Origin: Methanospirillum stamsii
GTDB taxonomy: Archaea > Halobacteriota > Methanomicrobia > Methanomicrobiales > Methanospirillaceae
Direction of reading: 5' to 3'
DNA length: 56,617 bases
Assembly (NCBI RefSeq): GCF_003173335.1
Contig: NZ_QGMZ01000030.1
Location: 1-56,617, forward strand
The notes under the pieces are model-generated. The model had not been told where the DNA came from. It made no database searches and saw only the letters and a list, made by a program, of their open reading frames with translations. This document shows positions 1 through 7,779 of the stretch, piece after piece. Made by a program: the position numbers and the translations under genes. Every line of letters starts with the position of its first letter. Within the stretch, counting starts at the first letter, position 1.

Positions 1-1
1 G

Positions 2-835
2 TGTTTGGATGCCAGATATAAGTATGCTGCTTTCGATAGCAAGTATGGCGGTATCGAACAAAAGTGGTTTTTATTCCATTCTGAAGAGAGACATAAGTCT
101 AGCATTAAACGTGATATTGAAAAACTTGAGGAGAAACTGGCAAAAAGTCAGACTGCCCTGAATAAATCATTGGTCAACGGGTTTGCTTGTGAAAATGATG
201 CACGTTTAGCTGTAGAAAGATGGATGTCAAAGCATAAGCGGTACATTCTTTCTGATATCGAAATAACAAGTGATAACAAAAAAGCGTCAGGAAAAGTAGG
301 AAGGCCGAAAAAAGGTGAGGTTCTTGAGAAGTGGTATTCTGTTTCCTGTAAATTATCTCTAAACAAGGAGGTTATCCAAAAAGAGCAAGCAGTGATGGGA
401 AGATTTGTTCTGGCTAGCAATGACACTACAATCGATCCAAACACCTGTCTTGAGTATTATAAGGAGCAAATCACCGTTGAAAGAGGATTCAGGTTCATAA
501 AAGGGAATTCATTTCACGCATCAGAGGTTTATCTGGAGAATTCAAATCGGATTGCAGCCTTATCCATGATAATGGTTCTATGTCTTCTCGTGTATTCGTT
601 CACAGAGTGGGTAATTCGTGAGACATTGAAGATTGAGAAGAAACAAATCCGGGATCAAAAAGGAAAACCAACTCATAAACCATCTGCAAAATGGTTATTC
701 TTCATGTTCAGAAGAGTGAGGCAGATTAAAGAAATTGATAATTCCAGAATACTTGTGCGAATTCTAAATTTCACTGATGAATTAAGAGATATTGTTCGAT
801 TGCTAGGGCCGCATGTGGAAAAATATTATGTGTAA
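2..835 (+). CDS. IS1634/IS4-like transposase, C-terminal part (5' end outside window)
   Basis: The frame is open from the first bases of the window, so the N-terminus is missing. About 277 residues remain. The C-terminal section has the typical DDE-transposase stretch with Glu-Arg-Gly-Phe-Arg near residue 160, followed by the hydrophobic segment and basic tail usual in IS1634-type transposases. The enzyme would cut and rejoin the element's ends. A KxGRPKKGE stretch near residue 97 is a common linker in these proteins. The visible part contains no stop or frameshift, so this copy may be intact, unlike its relative near 13.4 kb. The annotated TTG near base 5 is not a real start. Confidence 0.85.
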   Translation, partial: CLDARYKYAAFDSKYGGIEQKWFLFHSEERHKSSIKRDIEKLEEKLAKSQTALNKSLVNGFACENDARLAVERWMSKHKRYILSDIEITSDNKKASGKVGRPKKGEVLEKWYSVSCKLSLNKEVIQKEQAVMGRFVLASNDTTIDPNTCLEYYKEQITVERGFRFIKGNSFHASEVYLENSNRIAALSMIMVLCLLVYSFTEWVIRETLKIEKKQIRDQKGKPTHKPSAKWLFFMFRRVRQIKEIDNSRILVRILNFTDELRDIVRLLGPHVEKYYV

Positions 836-842
836 TTTTTTT

Positions 843-857
843 GGTGCCGAGTGTCGG
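843..857 (+). repeat. Terminal repeat of the left IS copy
   Basis: Fifteen bases identical, in inverted orientation, to 13325-13339. They mark the right end of the element that starts before the window. The GTG start of the next gene lies inside this repeat. Confidence 0.8.
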
Positions 858-1705
858 TTGTAAGAAAATTTCTTTTGATTATTGCTCTTCTCATTCTATT
901 ATCTCAATTGTGTGTACCCGTAGCATGTTCCTATACGTATTCAATTGTGCATATATCAGATCTTCAAAATCTGGCTTCACGTTATCCGGATACCTATGAG
1001 TATACTTTTTCATATCTTGACTCCATCCGGGATGAGTATAATATTAGTGCGATTATCTTCACCGGGGATCTTGTCAACAACTATAATGACAAGAAACAAT
1101 GGGATGTATATGCCCGGTCAATAGAAAAAACGGATATTCCGGTATATGTTATTGCAGGTAATCATGATACGAACTGGGGTACCAGTTATAGTAATTTCTT
1201 TCGATATACCGGAAATGATGATGATTTTTATGTAACTTCTATAAACGATTTTAATCTTATCGGTATCGATTATGCCGAAAAAACCCGTTCAGAGGATACT
1301 TTCAATAAAATCCGGGATGAAATTACAAAATCGTCATTAAAATTCAACATTATTGCAACTCATTATTACATGGAGTCTGATACTGACCGATCCAAACTGG
1401 GAGAAGATATTTTTGATAAATTAATCGATCGTCCGACGATTATTATGGCCGGCCATGTCCATTCCCAGATATTTAGAGTCATTGATAAAGATGGGAAATA
1501 TCCGGTGATTGAAGATATTGCGAATTATCAGGATGGTTATGATGATGATGATGATGATTCCGGCAGGAATGTATCTGCCGGTGTTCTCTATACCGTGACT
1601 ACGGATAATGGGATGGTTGATGAGATTGTGGCCCAGGAGATACGGATAATTCCGGCGCAGGAATTTGGTGAGATTCAAAGAATCTATAAAAACGAAACAG
1701 GATAA
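851..1705 (+). CDS. Secreted calcineurin-like metallophosphoesterase, start codon inside an IS end
   Basis: This 284-residue protein has a signal peptide (hydrophobic core at residues 7-26). Calcineurin-type metal-binding motifs follow in order: SDLQ (36-39), GDLVNN (about 73-78), GNHD (about 104-107), a TH motif near 170 and GHVH (about 201-204). The first motif is D-x-Q rather than the usual D-x-H. A run of six Asp lies near residue 231. The enzyme should hydrolyse a phosphoester outside the cell; its substrate is unknown. The GTG start lies in the terminal repeat of the upstream insertion sequence, so the first two codons are IS-derived and the native 5' end and promoter have probably been replaced. 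It ends 25 bp before the ABC transporter gene, but a role in the peptide cassette is only suggested by position. Confidence 0.8.
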   Translation: MSVVRKFLLIIALLILLSQLCVPVACSYTYSIVHISDLQNLASRYPDTYEYTFSYLDSIRDEYNISAIIFTGDLVNNYNDKKQWDVYARSIEKTDIPVYVIAGNHDTNWGTSYSNFFRYTGNDDDFYVTSINDFNLIGIDYAEKTRSEDTFNKIRDEITKSSLKFNIIATHYYMESDTDRSKLGEDIFDKLIDRPTIIMAGHVHSQIFRVIDKDGKYPVIEDIANYQDGYDDDDDDSGRNVSAGVLYTVTTDNGMVDEIVAQEIRIIPAQEFGEIQRIYKNETG

Positions 1706-1730
1706 AAAGTCATTCTTTTTAATTGTTTAA

Positions 1731-3593
1731 TTGAGTAATAGTAATATCAGGTTGAAAGTGGTTTCAATTCATCTGTCCGGTTTTATCAGAGATATTTTTG
1801 TTGAGCTGATTCAGGTTATTAAAAATCTCTCCAGAACACTCCGTCTTATCTGGAGCATTACCTCCCGGTTAACTTTGGTTAATCTGATATCATCTGTTAT
1901 TCTTGGAATTCTTCCTATCTGTAGTTTGTATCTGACAAAACTTATTGTTGATACTGCTACGACGGGCATTCTTGCACCGGATAAACATCAGGTTTTCTCT
2001 CTCATCATCCCACTAGTGATTATTGCAGCGATTATTGCAATATTTACTGCTTTTTTCAGGTCATTTAGTCATTATATTTCAATAGTACAATCTTCTGTTC
2101 TTACCGATGGGTTAAATAATATTATTCATGAAAAATCTGTACATCTTGAACTTGCATATTATGAAAATAAAGAATATCAGGATACTCTGCATCGGGCACA
2201 ATTTGAAAGTAATTTTAGGATAAACCGTGTTTTATTAAGTATAGTAAAAATCGGTCAAAGCCTTATATCAATTGGCAGTGTTCTTGTTATTCTCATTTCT
2301 TTCTCTCCGATTGCAGGGTTAATTATTTTTAGTTCTACAATACCGTTTTTTGTTATCAGGATACTGTCCTCGGCAAAGATCTATGCTCTTAAACAATTAC
2401 AGACCGAGAACGAAAGAAAGGGCAGGTATTTTCATTGGATCGTAACTAGCCAGATATTTGCAAAAGAAATCAGATTATTTGACCTTGGATCATTTTTTAT
2501 TCATAAATTTAATGATATTCAGGTTGATTTGAGACATGAACAATTGTCACTTCATAAGAAACAATTAATATGGGAATCTTTTTCGCAGATTTTTATGACG
2601 GCTGCGATTTTTGGATCATTCCTGTATATCGTTATTCAGACAGTTGAAGGGGGCATTACTCCGGGTGATATGGTAATGTATTTCATGGGCTTTCAGATGT
2701 TCATTGGATATATTCAGTCAATATTCGGAGGGATGAGTGATCTCTACCAGGATCAATTATTTCTTGATAATTTGTTTCAGTTTCTGGATCATGTTCCGGA
2801 GATTATTGTTCCTCCATCTCCAAAACCTGTTCCTCAAGAAGGATTTAATCAAATAGTATTTGACCGGGTTTCATTTAGTTATCCTGGAACAGATGAAAAT
2901 GTCTTGTCTGAAGTGTCTTTTCAAATACGAAAAGGGGAAATAATTGCTCTTGTAGGAGAAAATGGTGCCGGAAAGAGTTCTATCGTAAAATTACTTGCTC
3001 TTTTATATCATCCGGACAGGGGGAAAATACTAGTTGACGGGATAGATATCCGTTCGTTTGATCCAATTGGTTGGCGTAAACATATCGCAATTCTTTTCCA
3101 GGATTATTCAAGTTATCAACTTACTGTTGAAGAAAATATCCGGCTCGGTGATTTGAATCATCCGGGCAGGGTAGTGGAGACAGCTGCCAAGAAAGCTGAT
3201 GCGGACACTTTTATTAGCCAATTAACAAAGGGTTATCAATCAGTATTAGGGAATTTTTTTTCCGGTGGGCACGAATTGAGCACTGGGCAATGGCAACGAA
3301 TAGCTCTTGCAAGAACATTTTATCGTGATGCCGATTTGGTTATTTTAGATGAGCCATCAAGTTCTCTTGATGCCCTTGCAGAAATGAAAATTTTTGAGAT
3401 ATTTAAAGAACTGGTCATCGATAAATCTGCGATTATCATTAGCCACAGGTTTTCTACGATAATGATGGCTGACAAGATTTATGTTCTGGACAAAGGGAAG
3501 ATTGTTGAAGAAGGTAGTCACAGGGAATTGTATGAGAAAAATGGAAAATATACTGAAATGTTTCGGGCTCAGGCTGATAGTTATCAGGTCTGA
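1731..3593 (+). CDS. ABC transporter, fused membrane and ATPase domains, putative peptide exporter
   Basis: A 620-residue half transporter. Residues about 45-330 form a six-helix exporter domain. The nucleotide-binding domain follows at about 370-605, with Walker A (VGENGAGKSS, about 408-417), signature LSTGQ (about 516-520) and Walker B with D-loop (VILDEPSSSLDA). It would act as a homodimer in the membrane. It has no N-terminal C39 peptidase domain, so it cannot cleave a leader peptide itself; this matches the separate S26 peptidase domain encoded downstream. A TTG start is used here; a TTG at 1752 and a GTG at 1758 are alternatives. It lies directly ahead of the PqqD/radical SAM genes, which supports export of the modified peptide. 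The family also includes lipid and drug exporters. Confidence 0.85.
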   Translation: MSNSNIRLKVVSIHLSGFIRDIFVELIQVIKNLSRTLRLIWSITSRLTLVNLISSVILGILPICSLYLTKLIVDTATTGILAPDKHQVFSLIIPLVIIAAIIAIFTAFFRSFSHYISIVQSSVLTDGLNNIIHEKSVHLELAYYENKEYQDTLHRAQFESNFRINRVLLSIVKIGQSLISIGSVLVILISFSPIAGLIIFSSTIPFFVIRILSSAKIYALKQLQTENERKGRYFHWIVTSQIFAKEIRLFDLGSFFIHKFNDIQVDLRHEQLSLHKKQLIWESFSQIFMTAAIFGSFLYIVIQTVEGGITPGDMVMYFMGFQMFIGYIQSIFGGMSDLYQDQLFLDNLFQFLDHVPEIIVPPSPKPVPQEGFNQIVFDRVSFSYPGTDENVLSEVSFQIRKGEIIALVGENGAGKSSIVKLLALLYHPDRGKILVDGIDIRSFDPIGWRKHIAILFQDYSSYQLTVEENIRLGDLNHPGRVVETAAKKADADTFISQLTKGYQSVLGNFFSGGHELSTGQWQRIALARTFYRDADLVILDEPSSSLDALAEMKIFEIFKELVIDKSAIIISHRFSTIMMADKIYVLDKGKIVEEGSHRELYEKNGKYTEMFRAQADSYQV

Positions 3594-3648
3594 ATATTTT
3601 TTATGGTGAATACATTTATTTATTACCAAATTAGGCTAATTTATTAGT

Positions 3649-3963
3649 ATGGTAACTATTAATGAACTAACGTTATCATCCATTCCTACTAAAAATCCGT
3701 CTGTAGTCAGTCGAAAAGGTCTTGATGATCACTTAATAATTGTTAATTGCGATATCGGAAGTTCTATTGTCCTTAATAGTACAGGTGCATTTATCTGGGA
3801 AAAAATTGATGGGAAAAGGGATGTCGACCAGATTGTTATGGATGTAAAAAATTACTATGATGATGATTCAGATAGAATACGTGAAGATGTCATGAATGTT
3901 ATATCCAGTCTGAAAAAGGATGGATTTATCGGTTATGAAATTATATCCGGAATATCAGATTAA
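3649..3963 (+). CDS. PqqD-family peptide-binding protein (RiPP recognition element), first copy
   Basis: This 104-residue protein follows the classic PqqD layout: a Pro-containing N-terminal strand, an Arg before a beta hairpin, then Leu-Asn-x-Thr-Gly-Ala-x-Ile-Trp-Glu (about 44-53), a short Asp-Gly-Lys-Arg turn, an Ile-rich helix, and a C-terminal winged helix ending in a Leu-Lys-Lys-Asp-Gly-Phe-Ile motif. PqqD-like domains bind the leader of a precursor peptide and present it to the modifying enzyme. It sits 55 bp after the ABC transporter and 27 bp before a second, more divergent PqqD-like gene. This copy is the better match to the family and is the likelier leader binder. Confidence 0.82.
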   Translation: MVTINELTLSSIPTKNPSVVSRKGLDDHLIIVNCDIGSSIVLNSTGAFIWEKIDGKRDVDQIVMDVKNYYDDDSDRIREDVMNVISSLKKDGFIGYEIISGISD

Positions 3964-3990
3964 TCATTTTCTACATAAGCAGGATAAACA

Positions 3991-4329
3991 ATGAAAAAAT
4001 CAGAGATTAAAGAGAGCGTGAAACAAAAAGATAAAGTTTCCAATTCAACAGTTTATATGAATAATCCTGTTGTTAGTTGCCGAAAGGATAAATCAGATTT
4101 AGCTTTTTTATTTAATCCGGATATCGATAAGGAACTTCCCATTAATGGGACTGGAATATTGATATGGGATTTTCTCAATGAACCACACAACATAATTGAT
4201 ATTTCTCAGTACCTTCAGACAATATTTTCTGACTGCCCCTCAGATGATGCAATCTTATCTGATATTAATCAATTTATTTCTAACATATCTCATGACTTTC
4301 TTATCGAGGTAGATTGTGAAACAAACTGA
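3991..4329 (+). CDS. Divergent PqqD-like protein, second copy
   Basis: A 112-residue protein with a charged, Lys-rich N-terminal extension of about 20 residues and then a PqqD-like core. Pro-Val-Val-Ser-Cys-Arg-Lys corresponds to the first strand, and Ile-Asn-Gly-Thr-Gly-x-x-Ile-Trp-Asp to the family's Leu-Asn-x-Thr-Gly-x-x-Ile-Trp motif. The usual Asp-Gly turn is lost. Its end overlaps the radical SAM start by 14 bases, so translation is probably coupled and the two products may work as a pair. An AGGA sequence precedes the ATG. Two PqqD-like proteins beside radical SAM enzymes are known from the SynChlorMet cassette; the match here is recalled, not computed. Confidence 0.7.
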   Translation: MKKSEIKESVKQKDKVSNSTVYMNNPVVSCRKDKSDLAFLFNPDIDKELPINGTGILIWDFLNEPHNIIDISQYLQTIFSDCPSDDAILSDINQFISNISHDFLIEVDCETN

Positions 4330-5485
4330 ATTTTGTATTCCTGATATGACTATTCCTCCTGAAGGAATTCTACCTGCTCCACTTAAAGCAGATATAATTT
4401 TAACAGGTCATTGTAATCTCTCATGTCAATATTGTTATATTTCAGATGTAAATAAGAGAAAAGATCTGCCCACTGAACAATGGCTTGATTTTTTTGATGA
4501 ACTTGGAAGTCTGTGTGTGCAAAGAGTCACTCTTTCCGGTGGTGAAGTATTTCTGCGTTCTGATCTTTTTTTGCTTATTGATGGTATTATTAAAAATAAA
4601 ATGCGATATTCAATTTTATCTAATGGCACTCTAATTTCTGAAAAAATAATTCAGGAATTATCAAAGAATAAAAGAAAAATCAGACTTGATTCGATACAGA
4701 TTTCAATAGATGGGTCATGTGCTGATATTCATAACCGATCACGACCAGGCAGTTTTGATAAATCTATTGAGGGACTCATACGGCTAAAAGATGCAGGATT
4801 TCCTGTAAAAGTCAGGGTTACGGTTAATAGATATAATATTCATGATTTATCAAATGTTGCCCGTTTCCTTCTTGATGATATTGGCGTTAATTTTATCAGT
4901 ATAATGGAGACTGCAGTAATTGGTAGCGCCAGACGAAATGAACAGGATATTGCTTTATCATTTGATGAATTAGCAAATGTTATATTAATTGCAAGGGAGC
5001 TTGAAATTAAATACAAAGAAAGAATTAAATTTAATGGGAATATTAAAAAATTTTTACGTATTACAGATAATAGTAACGGAAAAGAATCAAAAGATAATAG
5101 TTCTAATTTTAAACCAGGATACCATAGTTGCTGTGGAGCTGGTTTTTCTCACCTCACTGTATTAAACGATGGAACAATGGTTCCTTGTGATCGTCTTTCA
5201 TACATGATAATTGGAGTAATCGGAAAACATCCAATTAAGGATATCTGGTTAAAATCTCCTTCATTAAATTCAATTAGGATACTTACATATTTTCCTTTAT
5301 CTTTACTACCCGACTGTGATGGATGTAAATATATGCAATATTGTGATGGTGGATGTCCGGGCATATTATCTGAAAATGAAGGCAGGATTTTTGGAGTTGA
5401 TTCATTCAGTTGTTTTAAAAATTTCAAGCAGATTGTAGATAATTCAAATCCTTTCAAAGATAATTATGGTAAAAACGTTCAATGA
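4316..5485 (+). CDS. Radical SAM/SPASM peptide-modifying enzyme
   Basis: A 389-residue enzyme. The radical SAM cluster motif CxxxCxxC is at Cys33, Cys37 and Cys40, and a Ser-Gly-Gly-Glu SAM-binding motif lies near residue 78. The C-terminal SPASM region begins with paired Cys near 272-273 and continues with a Val-Pro-Cys near 290. It then has a CDGCKYMQYCDGGC block near 334-347 and a last Cys near 363, enough ligands for one or two extra [4Fe-4S] clusters. SPASM enzymes modify ribosomal peptides, for example by making thioether or carbon crosslinks. GTG at 4316 is the start and overlaps the preceding PqqD-like gene. The cysteine-rich 62-residue peptide encoded 50 bp downstream is the likely substrate. 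The exact reaction cannot be read from sequence. Confidence 0.88.
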   Translation: MKQTEFCIPDMTIPPEGILPAPLKADIILTGHCNLSCQYCYISDVNKRKDLPTEQWLDFFDELGSLCVQRVTLSGGEVFLRSDLFLLIDGIIKNKMRYSILSNGTLISEKIIQELSKNKRKIRLDSIQISIDGSCADIHNRSRPGSFDKSIEGLIRLKDAGFPVKVRVTVNRYNIHDLSNVARFLLDDIGVNFISIMETAVIGSARRNEQDIALSFDELANVILIARELEIKYKERIKFNGNIKKFLRITDNSNGKESKDNSSNFKPGYHSCCGAGFSHLTVLNDGTMVPCDRLSYMIIGVIGKHPIKDIWLKSPSLNSIRILTYFPLSLLPDCDGCKYMQYCDGGCPGILSENEGRIFGVDSFSCFKNFKQIVDNSNPFKDNYGKNVQ

Positions 5486-5535
5486 AACGTAAGTAATTAA
5501 TATTAAAACATCAAATAAGAATTAGTGATTTCTAT

Positions 5536-5724
5536 ATGGATAACAAAAAGGGAACTAAACCAAAATATGTCCCACCTGAAATATGTAACATGGATATGAT
5601 CAATAAAGCAAGGGGGACAAATCAAGAATGTTTTGCTGGTAAGGCTGCGGAATGTGGTTCGTCTTACGATGATACTAACTGTCCTGGTTGTACTACTTGT
5701 CAACAATATGGCGTTTCAACATAA
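5536..5724 (+). CDS. Putative RiPP precursor peptide, 62 residues, six Cys, YxxPxI leader motif
   Basis: A short frame between the radical SAM gene and the kinase/peptidase gene. The N-terminus is Lys-rich and contains Tyr11-x-x-Pro14-x-Ile16, the spacing of the YxxPxL leader motif that PqqD-type proteins recognise in lasso-peptide precursors. Cys are at 17, 32, 40, 49, 52 and 55, the last three forming CPGCTTC. The C-terminal half is rich in Gly, Ser, Thr and Cys, as in RiPP cores. Size, position and motif make it the best candidate substrate of the cassette; there is no similar second peptide nearby. It has no clear ribosome binding site. A small metal-binding protein is the alternative. 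Leader and core borders are inferred; cleavage after about residue 26-28 would be plausible. Confidence 0.7.
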   Translation: MDNKKGTKPKYVPPEICNMDMINKARGTNQECFAGKAAECGSSYDDTNCPGCTTCQQYGVST

Positions 5725-5742
5725 TTAATTATTGCGCCATAT
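5706..5742 (+). promoter_or_regulatory. Inverted repeat spanning the stop codon of the precursor gene
   Basis: ATATGGCG at 5706-5713 pairs with CGCCATAT at 5735-5742, with a 21-base loop that includes the TAA stop. It could act as an RNA stabiliser or partial terminator and so raise the peptide level relative to the downstream enzyme gene. The function is inferred; the repeat is visible. Confidence 0.4.
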
Positions 5743-5787
5743 CTAATCACCTAGATATTTTTAATTCTAAACGCTCTTTTTAATTAG

Positions 5788-7347
5788 ATGGTAAAAATAG
5801 AAACATGTTTTTCTAATAATTATTCTATCCCTTTTCTATTTAACAATCAATTCATATTAATTCCTGCAGGTAAAGAGGAATCTGAATTATTAGAAATCCT
5901 TGCAGATATTATGTCACTACAGAAATCAAGTACTGGAAGAAAAATTATTTTTAGTATCCAGGAATCATACGGTTTTTTTCCTCTTATAAATTTCTCCGAA
6001 GATTCCCCTAAATTATTTGCAATATATCCTTTTGATGATATTGATAAAAAAATGAATAAAATTGCAAGTTGTGCATTTGGAATAGCTTCATACTTTATTC
6101 CATATGGGGGATTTTTAATTCATGGAGCTCTCATTGAAAAAAATGGATGTGGAATTGTTCTTTCCGGACCAAGCGGGATTGGAAAATCGACCGCAAGTAA
6201 AAGAATTCCTCCCCCATGGTGTTCTTTAAGTGACGATGCAACGCTTATATTGAAACACGATAATGGTTCATATCATGCCCATCCATGGCCAACGTGGAGT
6301 ACTTTTTTTAATAATGGAACTGGCGGAAAATGGGATACAAAAAAAAGTGTTCCTCTAAAGGGACTTTTTTTTCTTAAACAATCCGATATTGATTTAGTTG
6401 AAAAAATTCAATTACATAATAAATTTATTATGGTTTTTGAATGCATTCAGCATATGTTCAAAAGATGTGAACATAATTTTCGTGAACCCAATAACATTAG
6501 AGAAGTTTATAAAAAAGAAATAAAAAATGTTGGGGACTTTATTACATCAGTTCCGATATATCTTTTACAAAACACTCTTTCCGGAAAATTCTGGGAATCT
6601 ATCGAACTAATTATTACTGAATTAAAAAGTAATCAAGATGATATATATGAGGAGAACGCCTTTTTAAACCAGAATAAACCTTCAAAAGTGCCTGCAACAA
6701 GTTCAGAAATTTTTTCTGATGGGCATATTCCAATTCTTTTTTCAGGATATAGTATGTATCCCACTTTGCTTCCCTTGGATTTATTAGATGTTGTACCATA
6801 TAAGAATAGAAATCCATCAATTGGTGATATTATCTGTTTTAATCCACCTAATGGTGAAAAACAAGTTACTCATCGGATCATCGGTATTCGTTCTGATGGA
6901 TATTTGACCCAGGGAGATAATAACAAAGAACCTGATGATTATTTTTTGACTCGTGAATTGCTTACAGGATATGTGGTTGGTGTAATACGTAAAGATAAAT
7001 ACTATAAAATTTCTTTTGGAATAATTGGTATTTATACACGCTGGAAGGTTCTCATTCGAAAAAAAATAACTATTTTATTACAAAGAATAATTCAAAAAAG
7101 TAAAATTAATACCCGATATTTAGGTTTATATAATTTATTTTTACAAAAATTTATAAAATTAAGATATATTATGTATTTTACCCGAAATTTTATCGTAATT
7201 AGATTATTTATTGGTAAGTACGAAATCGGAGAATATAATACTGACAGGAAATTCTGGAGAATTAAATTTCCATTCAGTATATTTTTTCAAAAGAAAGATC
7301 TTCCCATTATTGAAACATCAACTTCTAATGGTATTGAATTAGAATGA
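5788..7347 (+). CDS. HPr-kinase-like P-loop protein fused to S26 (SipW/ER-type) signal peptidase
   Basis: A 519-residue fusion. The N-terminal half resembles HprK-related proteins of RiPP clusters (ScmC type): a His-Gly-Ala segment near residue 110, a P-loop GPSGIGKST at about 127-135, a Ser-Asp-Asp-Ala motif near 149, and a Tyr-His-Ala-His-Pro-Trp-Pro segment near 162. The second half has an S26 peptidase domain: Ser-Met-Tyr-Pro-Thr near 322 with the nucleophilic Ser, Thr-His-Arg near 361 (His in place of the bacterial Lys, as in archaeal and SipW-type enzymes), and Gly-Asp-Asn-Asn near 376. A basic, aromatic tail of about 120 residues follows. Related kinases phosphorylate lasso-peptide precursors. 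Here the peptidase half could remove the leader, which the ABC transporter cannot do. Both roles are inferred. An AT-rich terminator follows. Confidence 0.8.
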   Translation: MVKIETCFSNNYSIPFLFNNQFILIPAGKEESELLEILADIMSLQKSSTGRKIIFSIQESYGFFPLINFSEDSPKLFAIYPFDDIDKKMNKIASCAFGIASYFIPYGGFLIHGALIEKNGCGIVLSGPSGIGKSTASKRIPPPWCSLSDDATLILKHDNGSYHAHPWPTWSTFFNNGTGGKWDTKKSVPLKGLFFLKQSDIDLVEKIQLHNKFIMVFECIQHMFKRCEHNFREPNNIREVYKKEIKNVGDFITSVPIYLLQNTLSGKFWESIELIITELKSNQDDIYEENAFLNQNKPSKVPATSSEIFSDGHIPILFSGYSMYPTLLPLDLLDVVPYKNRNPSIGDIICFNPPNGEKQVTHRIIGIRSDGYLTQGDNNKEPDDYFLTRELLTGYVVGVIRKDKYYKISFGIIGIYTRWKVLIRKKITILLQRIIQKSKINTRYLGLYNLFLQKFIKLRYIMYFTRNFIVIRLFIGKYEIGEYNTDRKFWRIKFPFSIFFQKKDLPIIETSTSNGIELE

Positions 7348-7370
7348 ATCATGATGAGTATATTTCATGT

Positions 7371-7400
7371 TCAATAAAATCAAGAATTTTTTTTTATTGA
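7371..7400 (+). terminator. Hairpin and oligo-T terminator after the peptide cassette
   Basis: TCAATAAAA at 7371-7379 is perfectly complementary to TTTTATTGA at 7392-7400, and a run of nine T lies at 7387-7395. It comes 24 bases after the stop of the kinase/peptidase gene and probably ends the operon. Confidence 0.6.
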
Positions 7401-7754
7401 AATTTAAAAAATTAAGTATGGTTGATTCAATTACATTTTTTTTATCATAATTATATTTTTCAATACGGTTATCATGTGTGTGTATGCAGAAAACTTTACA
7501 GTAGATTGGGACTCATGTTAAAATTAAACCTGGGCCACTGTTTTGCACTGAAATAAAAATTTTAAGATTAATTATTCTGATTTTAATTTTTTAAATATTA
7601 TTTTCTTTTTTTATAATAATCGTATGATAAATTTATGGCCATATGGCATTTAGGCAATAGTAATATTCAAACTAATTATTTGCTAAATTTTTTACATTTA
7701 AGGCTCAAATCTATGATTTAAATAAGCAGTCCATAAAAATTATTCATTTCAAAG
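7401..7754. other. AT-rich non-coding gap
   Basis: A very AT-rich stretch with several poly-T tracts between the peptide cassette and the TPR/beta-helix unit. No coding frame, RNA gene or convincing repeat was seen. The promoter for the following genes is at its right edge. Confidence 0.6.
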
Positions 7755-7766
7755 TTTTTATATATG
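7755..7766 (+). promoter_or_regulatory. TATA-like box ahead of the small TPR gene
   Basis: TTTTTATATATG lies about 20 bases before the ATG at 7780, the position expected for an archaeal TATA box giving a transcript with almost no leader, or a leader to the second ATG at 7804. Confidence 0.4.
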
Positions 7767-7779
7767 AATAAAATAAACA

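Larger units (their letters stand above)
1..857 (+). mobile_element. Right part of an IS1634-like insertion sequence, cut by the window edge
   Basis: The transposase reading frame is followed 7 bases after its stop by the 15-base terminal repeat at 843-857. The same 15 bases, reverse-complemented, end a decayed copy at 13325-13339, which fixes the element's outer boundary. The left end and any target duplication lie outside the window. The family assignment rests on the transposase C-terminus. Confidence 0.75.

Noticed and set aside
148-444. Minus-strand frame opposite the left transposase
   Set aside because: It is fully inside the transposase gene and shows no family or start signal.
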